Source: CCMP332 sp040218795
GTDB taxonomy: Bacteria > Bacteroidota > Bacteroidia > Cytophagales > CCMP332
Reading direction: 5' to 3'
Length of the DNA: 64,000 nucleotides
Assembly: GCA_040218795.1 (NCBI GenBank)
Contig: JAVJQT010000002.1
Location: 124,001 to 188,000, forward strand
This document shows, piece after piece, positions 32,144 to 41,383 of this stretch. The position numbers and the translations under genes are program-made. Below the pieces are notes generated by a model, which had not been told where the DNA came from, made no database searches, and worked only from the letters and a program-made list of their open reading frames with translations. The stretch's first letter is position 1. Every line of letters begins with the position of its first letter.

Positions 32144-34946
32144 AATGTGCTTCCAACCAGTTTAGACCGGTTCCCATTCCAATTTCCATTGCCACTTTCA
32201 TAGGAATGGCATTTTTCATTATATCCTCTACTTTGTCTTTTAAGCTGTCCAGTTCATTTTTATAAACATCAAAAACCAATTCATCGTGAACCTGAAGAAT
32301 CATTTTTGATTTCATTTTTTCTGAATTCATCCAGTCATGAATTTTTATCATTGCCACTTTAATCATATCTGCAGCAGATCCCTGTATGGGTGCATTGATA
32401 GCATTTCTTTCAGCAAAGCCTCTTTGCGTTTGGTTTCTGGAATTAATATCTCTCAAATAGCGTCGTCTGCCTAATATGGTCTCTACATATTCATTTTCCC
32501 TTGCGCTATTTATAACATCGTCCATGTATTTTTTAACGTTGGGGAATTCATTAAAATAAGCTTCAATGAGTGCCGCTGCTTCTTTTCTTGGGATATTTAA
32601 CCTTTGGGAAAGTCCAAATGCAGAAATTCCGTATATGATTCCGAAATTGGCAACCTTGGCCTTTCTTCTCATATCGGAATCAACTTTATCCAATTCGACT
32701 TTAAATATTTTACTTGCAGTGGTGGAGTGAATATCAATGCCCTTTTCAAAAGCTTCAAGCATACTTTTATCTTCTGCAAAAGCAGCCATAATTCTCAATT
32801 CGATCTGAGAATAATCTGCTGATAACAAAATATGATCATTATCTCTCGATATAAATGCCTTTCTAATTTCCCTCCCTTTTTCAGTTCTGATAGGAATATT
32901 TTGAAGATTGGGGTTTGTTGAACTCAATCGACCGGTGGCAGCTACAGCTTGATTGTAAGAGGTATGAATTCTACCGTCTTTTTGACTTATTAATTCGGGA
33001 AGAGCATCTACATAAGTTGATTTTAGCTTTTGATATTCTCGAAAATCAAGTATCAAAGAAGCTATTTCGTGGTTATTTGCAAGTTGAGATAGTATTTCTT
33101 CTCCTGTTGCATATTGACCCGTCTTTGTCTTTTTGGGCTTTTCAACCAGTTTCATTTTGTCAAACAAAATTTCACCGAGTTGCTTTGGTGAAGCTATGTT
33201 AAATTCAACTCCGGCGATTTTAAAGATCTTGTCCTGCGTTATCTGAGCTGCCTTACCCAGTTCATCAGAAATTTCTTTTAATGTACCACGGTCCACTTTA
33301 ACACCCGATACTTCCATATCGGATAAAACCCTTACCAATGGAGTTTCAACCTCATTAAACAATTTTTCCTGATTATAGGATTTGAGTTCTCGTTCCAACT
33401 TGTATTTGAGTTGGAGTGTGATATCAGCATCTTCCCCTGCGTATTCTGCAACCTCTTTAGGGTCAGCATCACGCATATTGCCTTGGTTTTTACCCTTTTT
33501 GCCTATCAATGTTTCAATGGAGACCGGTGAATAATTCAGATAGTTCTCGGATAAGGCATCCATATTGTGTCTGGAATCCGGTTCAATTAAATAATGCGCG
33601 AGCATGGTATCAAATAATGCCCCTTTTACCTCAATCCCATAGGTCAATAAAATTGTAATATCATACTTCAGGTTTTGCCCAATCTTTAAAATCTTTTCAT
33701 TTTCAAAAATATCCTTGAATTCGCTTAATATAGATCTGCATTCATCCTGATCCTGAGGCATTGGAATGTAATACGCTTCATGGGCATTGTAGGATATAGC
33801 CAGCCCTACTATTTCCGCCTCAAAGGCATTGATATCTGTGGTTTCTGTATCAAAACAAAACTCCTCCTGTCTTGATAGAAATCGAATAAGATTTTTTCGT
33901 TTGGATTCAGAATCTATGAGATAATATTGATGTTTTACAGTTTGAATATTCTCTTTTTCCGGTGATGTTTTTAATGCTTCCTCAGATTCGGATGGCATAA
34001 ACATATCAATCTGATTCTCATCTGATTTTTTCTTAGAAGAGGAACTTGATTTACCTGAATCACCATCATCACCAAAAAGTCTTTTCTTAGTAGTTCTGAA
34101 TTCAAGCTCATCAAGGAGAGCAATGAGTTGCTCATTGTTTGGTTCCGTATGACGTAAATCTTCTTCATTAAATTCAATTGGAACATCTATAGCAATAGTT
34201 GCAAGTTTTTTTGATAAAACACCTTGTTCTCCAAACTCAATTACATTTTCCTTTTGTTTTCCTTTTAATTCATCAGCATGGACTACAAGGTTTTCAACAG
34301 ATCCGTATTGTTGAATGAGTTTTTTTGCGGTTTTTTCACCAATTCCCGGTATTCCGGGAATATTATCAACACTGTCTCCCCAAAGCCCCAGGATGTCTCT
34401 TACCTGATCGGGAGTTTCGATTTCCCATTTTTTGATAACTTCCTTTTCCCCAAGTACCTCAACTCCTTTACCCATAAAAGCAGGCTTGTATAAGTAGACG
34501 TGTTCTTCTACCAATTGACTGTAGTCTTTGTCGGGGGTCATCATAAACACCTCGAATCCTTCCTTTGAAGCTTTTTTTGCCAATGTGCCTATGACGTCAT
34601 CGGCCTCGAATCCATCAATTCCATAAAGTGGAATATTGAAGGCTTGGACCATTTTAATCACAAATGGGATATTACTTTCGATATCTTCAGGTTGTTCCTG
34701 TCTATTGGCCTTGTAATCAGTGTATTCCTTATGTCTGAAAGTTGGTGCTTTGGTATCTATTGCCACACCAATATGTGTAGGCTTTTCCTTTTGTAAAATT
34801 TCTAAAAGAGAATTTGTAAACCCATAGGTAGCTCCTGTATTAACTCCCTTGGAATTTATTCTTGGATTTTTACTGAAAGCAAAATGAGCCCTATAAATTA
34901 AGGCCATGGCATCCAGAAGAAACAGTTTTTTATCAGGCTTCGACAT
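32142..34946 (-). CDS. polA: DNA polymerase I
   Basis: 934 residues with all three domains: 5'-3' exonuclease (about 1-290; FLLDAMALIYRAHFAF, DGFEADDVIGTLA, WGDSVDNIPGIPGIGEKTA), 3'-5' exonuclease (about 340-530; its motif CFDTETTD keeps the metal-binding residues, so proofreading is probably active) and polymerase (about 560-934; motif A DYSQIELR, motif B KVANFGIIYG, motif C QVHDELVF). It fills repair gaps and removes primers. It is the last gene of a gpmA-lipoprotein-polA run. Confidence 0.97.
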   Translation of the reverse strand: MSKPDKKLFLLDAMALIYRAHFAFSKNPRINSKGVNTGATYGFTNSLLEILQKEKPTHIGVAIDTKAPTFRHKEYTDYKANRQEQPEDIESNIPFVIKMVQAFNIPLYGIDGFEADDVIGTLAKKASKEGFEVFMMTPDKDYSQLVEEHVYLYKPAFMGKGVEVLGEKEVIKKWEIETPDQVRDILGLWGDSVDNIPGIPGIGEKTAKKLIQQYGSVENLVVHADELKGKQKENVIEFGEQGVLSKKLATIAIDVPIEFNEEDLRHTEPNNEQLIALLDELEFRTTKKRLFGDDGDSGKSSSSSKKKSDENQIDMFMPSESEEALKTSPEKENIQTVKHQYYLIDSESKRKNLIRFLSRQEEFCFDTETTDINAFEAEIVGLAISYNAHEAYYIPMPQDQDECRSILSEFKDIFENEKILKIGQNLKYDITILLTYGIEVKGALFDTMLAHYLIEPDSRHNMDALSENYLNYSPVSIETLIGKKGKNQGNMRDADPKEVAEYAGEDADITLQLKYKLERELKSYNQEKLFNEVETPLVRVLSDMEVSGVKVDRGTLKEISDELGKAAQITQDKIFKIAGVEFNIASPKQLGEILFDKMKLVEKPKKTKTGQYATGEEILSQLANNHEIASLILDFREYQKLKSTYVDALPELISQKDGRIHTSYNQAVAATGRLSSTNPNLQNIPIRTEKGREIRKAFISRDNDHILLSADYSQIELRIMAAFAEDKSMLEAFEKGIDIHSTTASKIFKVELDKVDSDMRRKAKVANFGIIYGISAFGLSQRLNIPRKEAAALIEAYFNEFPNVKKYMDDVINSARENEYVETILGRRRYLRDINSRNQTQRGFAERNAINAPIQGSAADMIKVAMIKIHDWMNSEKMKSKMILQVHDELVFDVYKNELDSLKDKVEDIMKNAIPMKVAMEIGMGTGLNWLEAH

Positions 34947-34947
34947 T

Positions 34948-35517
34948 TTAATAGATAAGTTTAGCTAATATTTCTCCTCTCTCTTCACTTTTCAAAATCA
35001 CTTTTGTCTTTGAATTGATATGATAGCTTTCCAAACGCTCTCTTTTTTGATCAAAATAAAGCATTAACTTTTTTTCAGATGCATAAAGATAATTATCCTC
35101 AATGATGGTAGCAGATATCATTTCGGGAAAAAGGGCATTGGCCGGCTTTACTTTTAATTCTTTGATTTTCGATTTATAATCAGCTTTTTTTAAACGATAC
35201 ACCAAAGCTCCATTGACAACCGAATCGTACAATGGCGCCAGTGCAGGTTTATTTATATTCATAGCCTTAAATAATTCCAGTTCCTCCGACCAGTCAATGT
35301 CGCTTTTAGAAACGGTGGATGAATCATCGATAAATATTACGGTCTTTTCTAAAGTGGGTGATAAAGAATCGAGAAGTTCAATTTGTTGATTGATTATTTT
35401 CAATACGTCATAATGCTCGGCAGGATAATTAAAATCTTCATTTGAAGGGCTACATTGAAAAAAAATAGCAGTTGTTAAGACTGCTATTGCAATTGATATT
35501 ATTTTGTTTTTATTCAT
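34948..35517 (-). CDS. Hypothetical lipoprotein
   Basis: 189 residues. The start MNKNKIISIAIAVLTTAIFFQC is a lipoprotein signal with the cysteine at 22. The rest is helical and charged with no recognised domain. It lies one base upstream of polA and overlaps the gpmA end by 4 bp, so it is probably translated together with both. The function is unknown. Confidence 0.75.
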   Translation of the reverse strand: MNKNKIISIAIAVLTTAIFFQCSPSNEDFNYPAEHYDVLKIINQQIELLDSLSPTLEKTVIFIDDSSTVSKSDIDWSEELELFKAMNINKPALAPLYDSVVNGALVYRLKKADYKSKIKELKVKPANALFPEMISATIIEDNYLYASEKKLMLYFDQKRERLESYHINSKTKVILKSEERGEILAKLIY

Positions 35518-36260
35518 TTACTTTTCGCCTGGTTGGCAACTTTATTCATTGCTGCTTTTATTTCATCCTGATCTCCCAGATAATAATCTTTGATATAATT
35601 CAAATCGTCATCCAGTTCATAAACCAATGGAACACCTGTTGGAATGTTCACCTTTAGGATATCATCCTCGGGCATATTTTCAATTAGTTTTTTAAATGCT
35701 CTAATGCTATTGCCATGAGCAGCAACAATGATTTTTTCTCCTTTTTTCAAACGCGGAAAAAGGTCATTTTCTAAAAGTGGTTTTATCCTTTCAACGGTTA
35801 AAGCAAGACTTTCCGTCAATGGTATTTGATTCTCATTGAGACCAGAATACCTCGGATCTTTACCCGGGTATCTTTCATCTTCTTTTTCAAGTGGGGGTGG
35901 TGGTGTAGCATAACTTCGTCTCCAAATCAGAACTTGTTCATCACCGTATTCTTTTGCGGTTTCAGCTTTGTTTAATCCCTGCAAGGCGCCATAATGTCTT
36001 TCGTTCCATCGCCAATCTTTTATTACCGGGATCCAGGCCTGATCTATTCCGTCTAATACAAAATTCAAAGTTCTGATAGCCCTTTTTAATACAGAAGTGT
36101 AGGCCAGATCAAAGATAAATCCTTCTTCTTTAAGCAATCTACCGGCCTCTTTAGCCTGAGCTTCTCCCAATTCTGTAAGGTCCACATCTTTCCAACCTGT
36201 AAATCTGTTTTCTTTATTCCAAAGACTTTCGCCATGCCTGACTAAAACGAGTTTGATCAT
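35514..36260 (-). CDS. gpmA: 2,3-bisphosphoglycerate-dependent phosphoglycerate mutase
   Basis: 248 residues, standard for dPGM. The catalytic LVRHGESLWN (H9), the RERHYGxLQG-type segment WRWNERHYGALQGLNKAE and the second histidine in IVAAHGNSIRAF are all present. It interconverts 3- and 2-phosphoglycerate in glycolysis and gluconeogenesis. It heads the run with the lipoprotein gene and polA. The upstream gap (36261-36400) should hold the promoter; only a near match TATCTTGG was seen. Confidence 0.96.
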   Translation of the reverse strand: MIKLVLVRHGESLWNKENRFTGWKDVDLTELGEAQAKEAGRLLKEEGFIFDLAYTSVLKRAIRTLNFVLDGIDQAWIPVIKDWRWNERHYGALQGLNKAETAKEYGDEQVLIWRRSYATPPPPLEKEDERYPGKDPRYSGLNENQIPLTESLALTVERIKPLLENDLFPRLKKGEKIIVAAHGNSIRAFKKLIENMPEDDILKVNIPTGVPLVYELDDDLNYIKDYYLGDQDEIKAAMNKVANQAKSK

Positions 36261-36400
36261 ATTTTTGAAAAATTTGTACCAAGATAAGGAATGAAATAAA
36301 CGATTGATACAGAATGTTACTTTTTACTGTCTCAATCTAATTTTAATGATTGGATTGGTTCCAATTAAAACAGATAGGGGATGAAATATTTTGCTATTCC

Positions 36401-39400
36401 TTATTTGGATTTCACAATTCTTCTGACAATCGTCGTATTCTTAGTTTTTATTTTTATAAAGTACAAGCCGGGAGATGAGGGCTTTAAATTGATTTGATTT
36501 TCTTTATCCAATTCTGCTTTGTATAAAGTTTGACCATTGACATCAGATATTTCTAAATTGCCTATTGGCCTTTTGTCAAAATCTACATGAATAAAATCGT
36601 TAAATGGATTTGGATAAAGGGTGATCTTTAAATTCGCTGCAAGATCGTAGAAAACTGAAATTACTCTGGAATATTCAAAGCTCCCATTCATGTCAATCTG
36701 TTTAAGTCTATAGTAATTTACACCTTCATGTAGATCATTGTCAATTATAGAATAATTCATGGCTTCATTTGAATATCCCGCGGCATCCACACTTTGAATA
36801 GTGATCCAATCAAAACTTGAACTACTTTTTTCAACATTAAAATGGGATGTATTTTTCTCATTAATGGTTTTCCAATTGATTAGTACCTCATCCTTTATCA
36901 ATTCGGCATTAAAGGCAATTAACTCCAAAGGTAGTGGAGCACCTGCACTGGCACCTATGGCGAATTTTGAAAAAGTAGTATAACCTGTTCTTTGGGCAAA
37001 ACCATTACCGGCATCATAAATTCTTCCGGCGGAATCTAAAGGAGGCATCAATGTTGTTCCTGCCAATGCATCCCATTCATTGTAATTTGTTGATGCAGAA
37101 GGCCTTTTCAAAATGGTAAAAGCATTATCCAATATTCCGGTCAAACCCGTAATATTTTCTACATGAAGCCGCAAACCATAACTTCCACCACTTATTGCAC
37201 CCACCGGATTTATATCCCATTCTGCATCCTCAAATATGTTTATTATGGCAGGGCCATCCGAGGCTATTATTGGATTCAAATTTCCATCCACATTATTTCC
37301 AACTTCATTAATGGTTGATACGGATACTTCCAATGCACTTATTCCTGCTGCGTTATTATTAATAAATTCCATGAGTTGATAATCTACTGAATTGCCTCCG
37401 GTTCCAACCGGGAACGGTATGGTATCAGTATTAGCCAAAACACTCTTTCTCATTAAGCCTGTTATAAAACTGGCGGATGAATATCCGGTAATATCCGCGG
37501 GGTCGGTACTGCTTAATATTAGCGTATTGCCATTCGCATCAACTATTCCATCTGTAAGCGTTAAACGATTGGTAATGGTTACGTCACCATCCAGGGATAA
37601 TTGGGGGCCGGTACCGAAACTATTATTGATTTCTACATTGACATAATTAAAGTTATCACCCGCCCCTCCTGTATTTTGTGGAAATGTTTGAGCGTTTGCT
37701 GTTCCATTAAATTCCAATGTGGAATTATCGTTCATGTCAAGGATTCCAAAGTTTGCATTTCGTATAAAATCACCCCCTATGGATAATCTGCTATCATTGT
37801 TTAATTCAATTTCTGATTCCCCCGAAGCGATTGCAAAAAATTCAATATTGCCTGAAACATCTAAAGTCGAATTATCATTTAAACGTGCTATCAAATTATC
37901 AGCACTTGAAAAATCGGTATCAATTATAAGATCACCTCCAATTGAGCCGCTGCTATTATCATTAAATAAAAATTCAAGATCATCTCCTCCCGTATTGCCG
38001 TTATGATCTAAATAAACACTCCCCGTTACATTGAGCTGTGCAGTGCTTCCAACCGAATTATTTCCCATGTGAATGAGTATATCATCTCCACCCTGATGGT
38101 TTGCAATTAAATCTCCTGTGATATTGATTTGGGCATTGTCATCAATAAGTAAACTTAAATCACCTCCTATTGAAGTCAACAAAGTCAATGAATCGCCTAC
38201 ATTTAACTGGGTGCCCGCTCCATTTACACTTAAAGTAGTATTCTCGCCACCATCGTCAAGCTCAAGGTCTAAATTGTCGTTAACTGTAAAATTCACACCT
38301 CCATTAATAGTTAAACTAGCATCGTCGTTTCTTACATCATTTTGTATGATTAATGAATTAATATTTACATCACTTGCCGGGCTATTAACATCAAAACCAT
38401 CAATTAGCACAATGGAGCTGGTACCGGGTTCACAGTCACAAGTTGCTTCACCAATTCCAATAGTTGACCAGGTACTGCTGTTATTCCAATCGCCATCCAA
38501 TCTTGCATAAATGTTTATTGGACTCACGCTAAATCTATAATTGAAATGATTAATTCCACCGCCATCATTTGTAGCAATTATTTTAGAAGAACTAAATCCT
38601 GTTTCGGCGGGATTTGTAACATTATTGATAATAATATCAAAATTTACCCCTTCAGATATACCGGTAGGAGCATTAAAAATTAAAGTATCGTTGTTCTGTG
38701 TAGTAAATGATGAAATCGCCACGCCATTAAAGGTACTTCCAGCCAATATTGCAGTAGAAAAGTCTCCATTTGGCAGGACAATTATTATCTGATTGCCTAT
38801 CGAAATATCAAGTGTTTTGGTGACATCACTTTCTATATTTTGATTGTAAGTAAAAGCTGTAACTGCAGAAGGGGAATCATCGGTGTTGGTCAAGGTAGGG
38901 TTTTCAAAACATGAATTAGTCGGAGCAGCTTCCGAGCTTACTCGAACATTATCAATAGTCCAGTATTCATTGGTGGCATTATTTCGAACCAATGCACGTA
39001 TTTCAACCTCACAGCCCAATAGATTGCTTGAAACAGCTTTTACAGGGCCAAATGGCAAATCATCCTGATGTGTTCCGTTGATTTCTAAATTTTCCCAACT
39101 CGCCCCATCCATGCGATATTGAATTCGAATTGAATCGGTAATTTCAAGCGTGCCAAATTCACCGTATTCCACTTCCAGTTTTACATTATCATAATTGGAA
39201 ATATCAATGGTTTCGGTGGTCCAGGCATTTTCAAGAGGTACATTTCTCGCAAGTAGGCCTCTTGCTCCATCGATCATGTAATAGTCTTCAACCCGGTACG
39301 AAGTTCCTGATAAAAGATTTTCCAAAGTCCAGTCAATGCCGACATCGTTGGCATTATTGTCTACAGCGACGGTTGCATTATCGGCATAGGATTCAAAGTC

Positions 39401-41320
39401 TTCAAACCAGATGGAGGCAGGCCCGACGGTATAGCTGTAATTAAAATGATTGATACCGCCCTCATCGTTGACCGCTTCCAGAGAGGCGGTGTATTGATCT
39501 TCGGTGGCGGGATTGGTGGCCCCGATGATAAGGATGTCAAAGGCAGCACCTTCGGCAACGGTGGAAGGAGCGAGAAACTCCAGGGTATCGGAGGTCTGGG
39601 TTATAAAGGCGGCGATGAGGTTCCCGTCAAACGTACTTCCCAAAGCAGTGGCCGATGAGAAGTCGCCATTGGGCAGGACGATGCGCACCAGGCTGCCGAG
39701 AGAGACGTCCAGGTCGAGCACCCCATCGGAAGGCACGGTTTGCGAAAAGGTATAATCGGAGGCGGCCGCGGTGCCGGTTTCCGAGACGCTCATGGAGGCG
39801 GCGGTGAAACAGGCGTTATTGGTGGCATCCTCAGAGGAGACGCGCACATTATCAATGGTCCAGTATTCGTTGGTGGCATCGCAGGCGGTGGTGACACGCA
39901 CTTCGACCTGACAACCGAGCAGTCCTGTGACGGTAGCTTTTTCAGGGCCACTGGCCATGTCATCGGCGTGGAAGCCGTTGTTGAGGCGAATCCAGGCGGC
40001 GCTGTCGAGGCGGTATTCGATGACGATGGAATCGGCTGCTTCCATGGTGCCGAACTCCCCGTATTCCACATCGATGCGCACATTGTCATAGGCGGAGATG
40101 TCAATGGTTTCGGTGGTCCAGGATTTGGAAATACCCAGGCCGGTGTTACGGGCGATAAGGCCTCTTGCTCCATCGATCATGTAATAGTCTTCAACGCGGA
40201 AAGAGGTTCCGGTTAACCCCATGGGATCCAAAGTCCAGTCAATGCCGACATCGTTGGCATTATTGTCTACAGCGACGGTTGCATTATCGGCATAGGATTC
40301 AAAGTCTTCAAACCAGATGGAGGCGGGCCCGACGGTATAGCTGTAATTAAAATGATTGATACCGCCCTCATCGTTGACCGCTTCCAGTGAGGCGGTGTAT
40401 TGATCTTCGGCAGCGGGATTGGTGGCTCCGATGATAAGGATATCAAAGGCAGCGCCTTCGGCAACGGTGGAAGGGGCGAGAAACTCCAGGGTATCGGAGG
40501 TCTGGGTTATAAAGGCGGCGATGGCGTTCCCGTCAAAAGTACTTCCCAAAGCAGTGGCCGAGGAGAAGTCGCCATTGGGCAGCACGATGCGCACCAGGCT
40601 GCCGACAGAGACGTCCAGGTCGAGCACTCCATCGGAAGGCACGGTTTGTGAAAAGGTATAATCGGAGGCGGCCGCGGTGCCGGTTTCCGAGACGCTCATG
40701 GAGGCGGCGGTGAAACAGGCGTAATCTGATGCACTGAACCCTTCAACAAGAACATCATCAAATGTCCAGTATTCGTTGGTGGCATCGCACGCTGCGGTGA
40801 CCCGAATTTCTAAAATGCAGCCAAGAATTCCACTGATTGTAGCCGTATCTTGTGATACAGACATATCATCTGATACGAATCCATTTGTAAATCTAATCCA
40901 AGTACCTCCATCCAGACGATATTCGATTAAAATTGAATCTGCAGGCTCCAAAGTGCCTGTTTCACTATAAAGTACTGATGCGCTAACATTTTCATACGCA
41001 GAAATGTCTATAGTTTCAGTTTGCCAGGTTTTAGAGATACCTAAACCAGTGTTTCTAGCGACAAATGCACGTACTCCATTAATAACGAGAGCATTTGAAA
41101 CTCGATAAGCAGTACCTGTATTTCCTATTGGTTCAACTGTCCAATCAACACCTACATCATTTGTATTATTATCAACAGCGACAGTAGCATTATTAGCATA
41201 CGTTTCAAAACCTTCAGTCCATATAGTAGTTTGAGCAATACTTACTTTAAAATTTGCATTAAAAAGTAAAATGAGAAAGATAGCTTGAAAAAGCTGCGAT
41301 TTGGATTTTAATAAGGTCAA
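36401..41320 (-). CDS. Giant T9SS-secreted protein with three 300-residue repeats
   Basis: About 1639 residues from the proposed TTG start at 41320. There is no ATG in the first 150 codons, and a start at the other in-frame TTG (41350) would lie inside the predicted -7 box. A signal peptide (TLLKSKSQLFQAIFLILLF ... SIAQ) is followed by three repeats of about 302 residues, each with a jelly-roll-like part (FEDFESYADNATVAVDNN) and a Calx/Ig-like part (LPNGDFSSATALGSTFDG), then a G8-like beta-helical stretch and the type A C-terminal sorting domain (LYPNPFNDFIHVDF ... GLYFIKIKT). It is likely a cell-surface or released adhesin. Repeat 2 and its neighbour are almost identical at DNA level and much richer in GC. 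Confidence 0.9.
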   Translation of the reverse strand: MTLLKSKSQLFQAIFLILLFNANFKVSIAQTTIWTEGFETYANNATVAVDNNTNDVGVDWTVEPIGNTGTAYRVSNALVINGVRAFVARNTGLGISKTWQTETIDISAYENVSASVLYSETGTLEPADSILIEYRLDGGTWIRFTNGFVSDDMSVSQDTATISGILGCILEIRVTAACDATNEYWTFDDVLVEGFSASDYACFTAASMSVSETGTAAASDYTFSQTVPSDGVLDLDVSVGSLVRIVLPNGDFSSATALGSTFDGNAIAAFITQTSDTLEFLAPSTVAEGAAFDILIIGATNPAAEDQYTASLEAVNDEGGINHFNYSYTVGPASIWFEDFESYADNATVAVDNNANDVGIDWTLDPMGLTGTSFRVEDYYMIDGARGLIARNTGLGISKSWTTETIDISAYDNVRIDVEYGEFGTMEAADSIVIEYRLDSAAWIRLNNGFHADDMASGPEKATVTGLLGCQVEVRVTTACDATNEYWTIDNVRVSSEDATNNACFTAASMSVSETGTAAASDYTFSQTVPSDGVLDLDVSLGSLVRIVLPNGDFSSATALGSTFDGNLIAAFITQTSDTLEFLAPSTVAEGAAFDILIIGATNPATEDQYTASLEAVNDEGGINHFNYSYTVGPASIWFEDFESYADNATVAVDNNANDVGIDWTLENLLSGTSYRVEDYYMIDGARGLLARNVPLENAWTTETIDISNYDNVKLEVEYGEFGTLEITDSIRIQYRMDGASWENLEINGTHQDDLPFGPVKAVSSNLLGCEVEIRALVRNNATNEYWTIDNVRVSSEAAPTNSCFENPTLTNTDDSPSAVTAFTYNQNIESDVTKTLDISIGNQIIIVLPNGDFSTAILAGSTFNGVAISSFTTQNNDTLIFNAPTGISEGVNFDIIINNVTNPAETGFSSSKIIATNDGGGINHFNYRFSVSPINIYARLDGDWNNSSTWSTIGIGEATCDCEPGTSSIVLIDGFDVNSPASDVNINSLIIQNDVRNDDASLTINGGVNFTVNDNLDLELDDGGENTTLSVNGAGTQLNVGDSLTLLTSIGGDLSLLIDDNAQINITGDLIANHQGGDDILIHMGNNSVGSTAQLNVTGSVYLDHNGNTGGDDLEFLFNDNSSGSIGGDLIIDTDFSSADNLIARLNDNSTLDVSGNIEFFAIASGESEIELNNDSRLSIGGDFIRNANFGILDMNDNSTLEFNGTANAQTFPQNTGGAGDNFNYVNVEINNSFGTGPQLSLDGDVTITNRLTLTDGIVDANGNTLILSSTDPADITGYSSASFITGLMRKSVLANTDTIPFPVGTGGNSVDYQLMEFINNNAAGISALEVSVSTINEVGNNVDGNLNPIIASDGPAIINIFEDAEWDINPVGAISGGSYGLRLHVENITGLTGILDNAFTILKRPSASTNYNEWDALAGTTLMPPLDSAGRIYDAGNGFAQRTGYTTFSKFAIGASAGAPLPLELIAFNAELIKDEVLINWKTINEKNTSHFNVEKSSSSFDWITIQSVDAAGYSNEAMNYSIIDNDLHEGVNYYRLKQIDMNGSFEYSRVISVFYDLAANLKITLYPNPFNDFIHVDFDKRPIGNLEISDVNGQTLYKAELDKENQINLKPSSPGLYFIKIKTKNTTIVRRIVKSK
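39321..39816. repeat. Intragenic direct repeat, copy A
   Basis: About 496 bp nearly identical to 40227-40722, at a period of 906 bp (302 codons), inside the T9SS protein gene. By hand count the GC of one 60-base line in this section (39901-39960, in the interval between the copies) is 57%, against 33% at 38521-38580 in the same gene. Confidence 0.85.
40227..40722. repeat. Intragenic direct repeat, copy B
   Basis: The partner of 39321-39816. Similarity continues beyond the left end (for example 40161 against 39258) after a one-codon length change, showing that the repeat unit is larger and partly diverged. Confidence 0.85.
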
Positions 41321-41347
41321 AATAGGACAAAAGGAAGTTTGCGTATA

Positions 41348-41378
41348 CAAATGTATACAGTTTAGACTTAATAAGAAA
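41348..41378 (-). promoter_or_regulatory. Predicted promoter of the T9SS protein gene (TTTC-N19-TACATTTG)
   Basis: On the minus strand TACATTTG (41348-41355) fits TAnnTTTG, and TTTC (41375-41378) at 19 bp is close to the -33 TTTG. The -7 box is embedded in the symmetrical GTATAC-AAAT-GTATAC (41343-41358). Transcription would begin near 41342, so translation should begin downstream, favouring the TTG at 41320. Confidence 0.5.
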
Positions 41379-41383
41379 CCGCT

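Noticed and set aside
39740..40216. Plus-strand ORF of 158 codons opposite the T9SS protein gene, with similar ones at 40400-40661
   Set aside because: They arise from the GC-rich repeats on the other strand, recur at the 906-bp period and encode low-complexity Gly-rich sequence; the minus-strand frame has signal peptide, domains and sorting signal.
39321..40722. Regular repeats that might suggest a CRISPR array
   Set aside because: The period is 906 bp and the repeat is coding; there are no short repeats with unique spacers and no cas genes.
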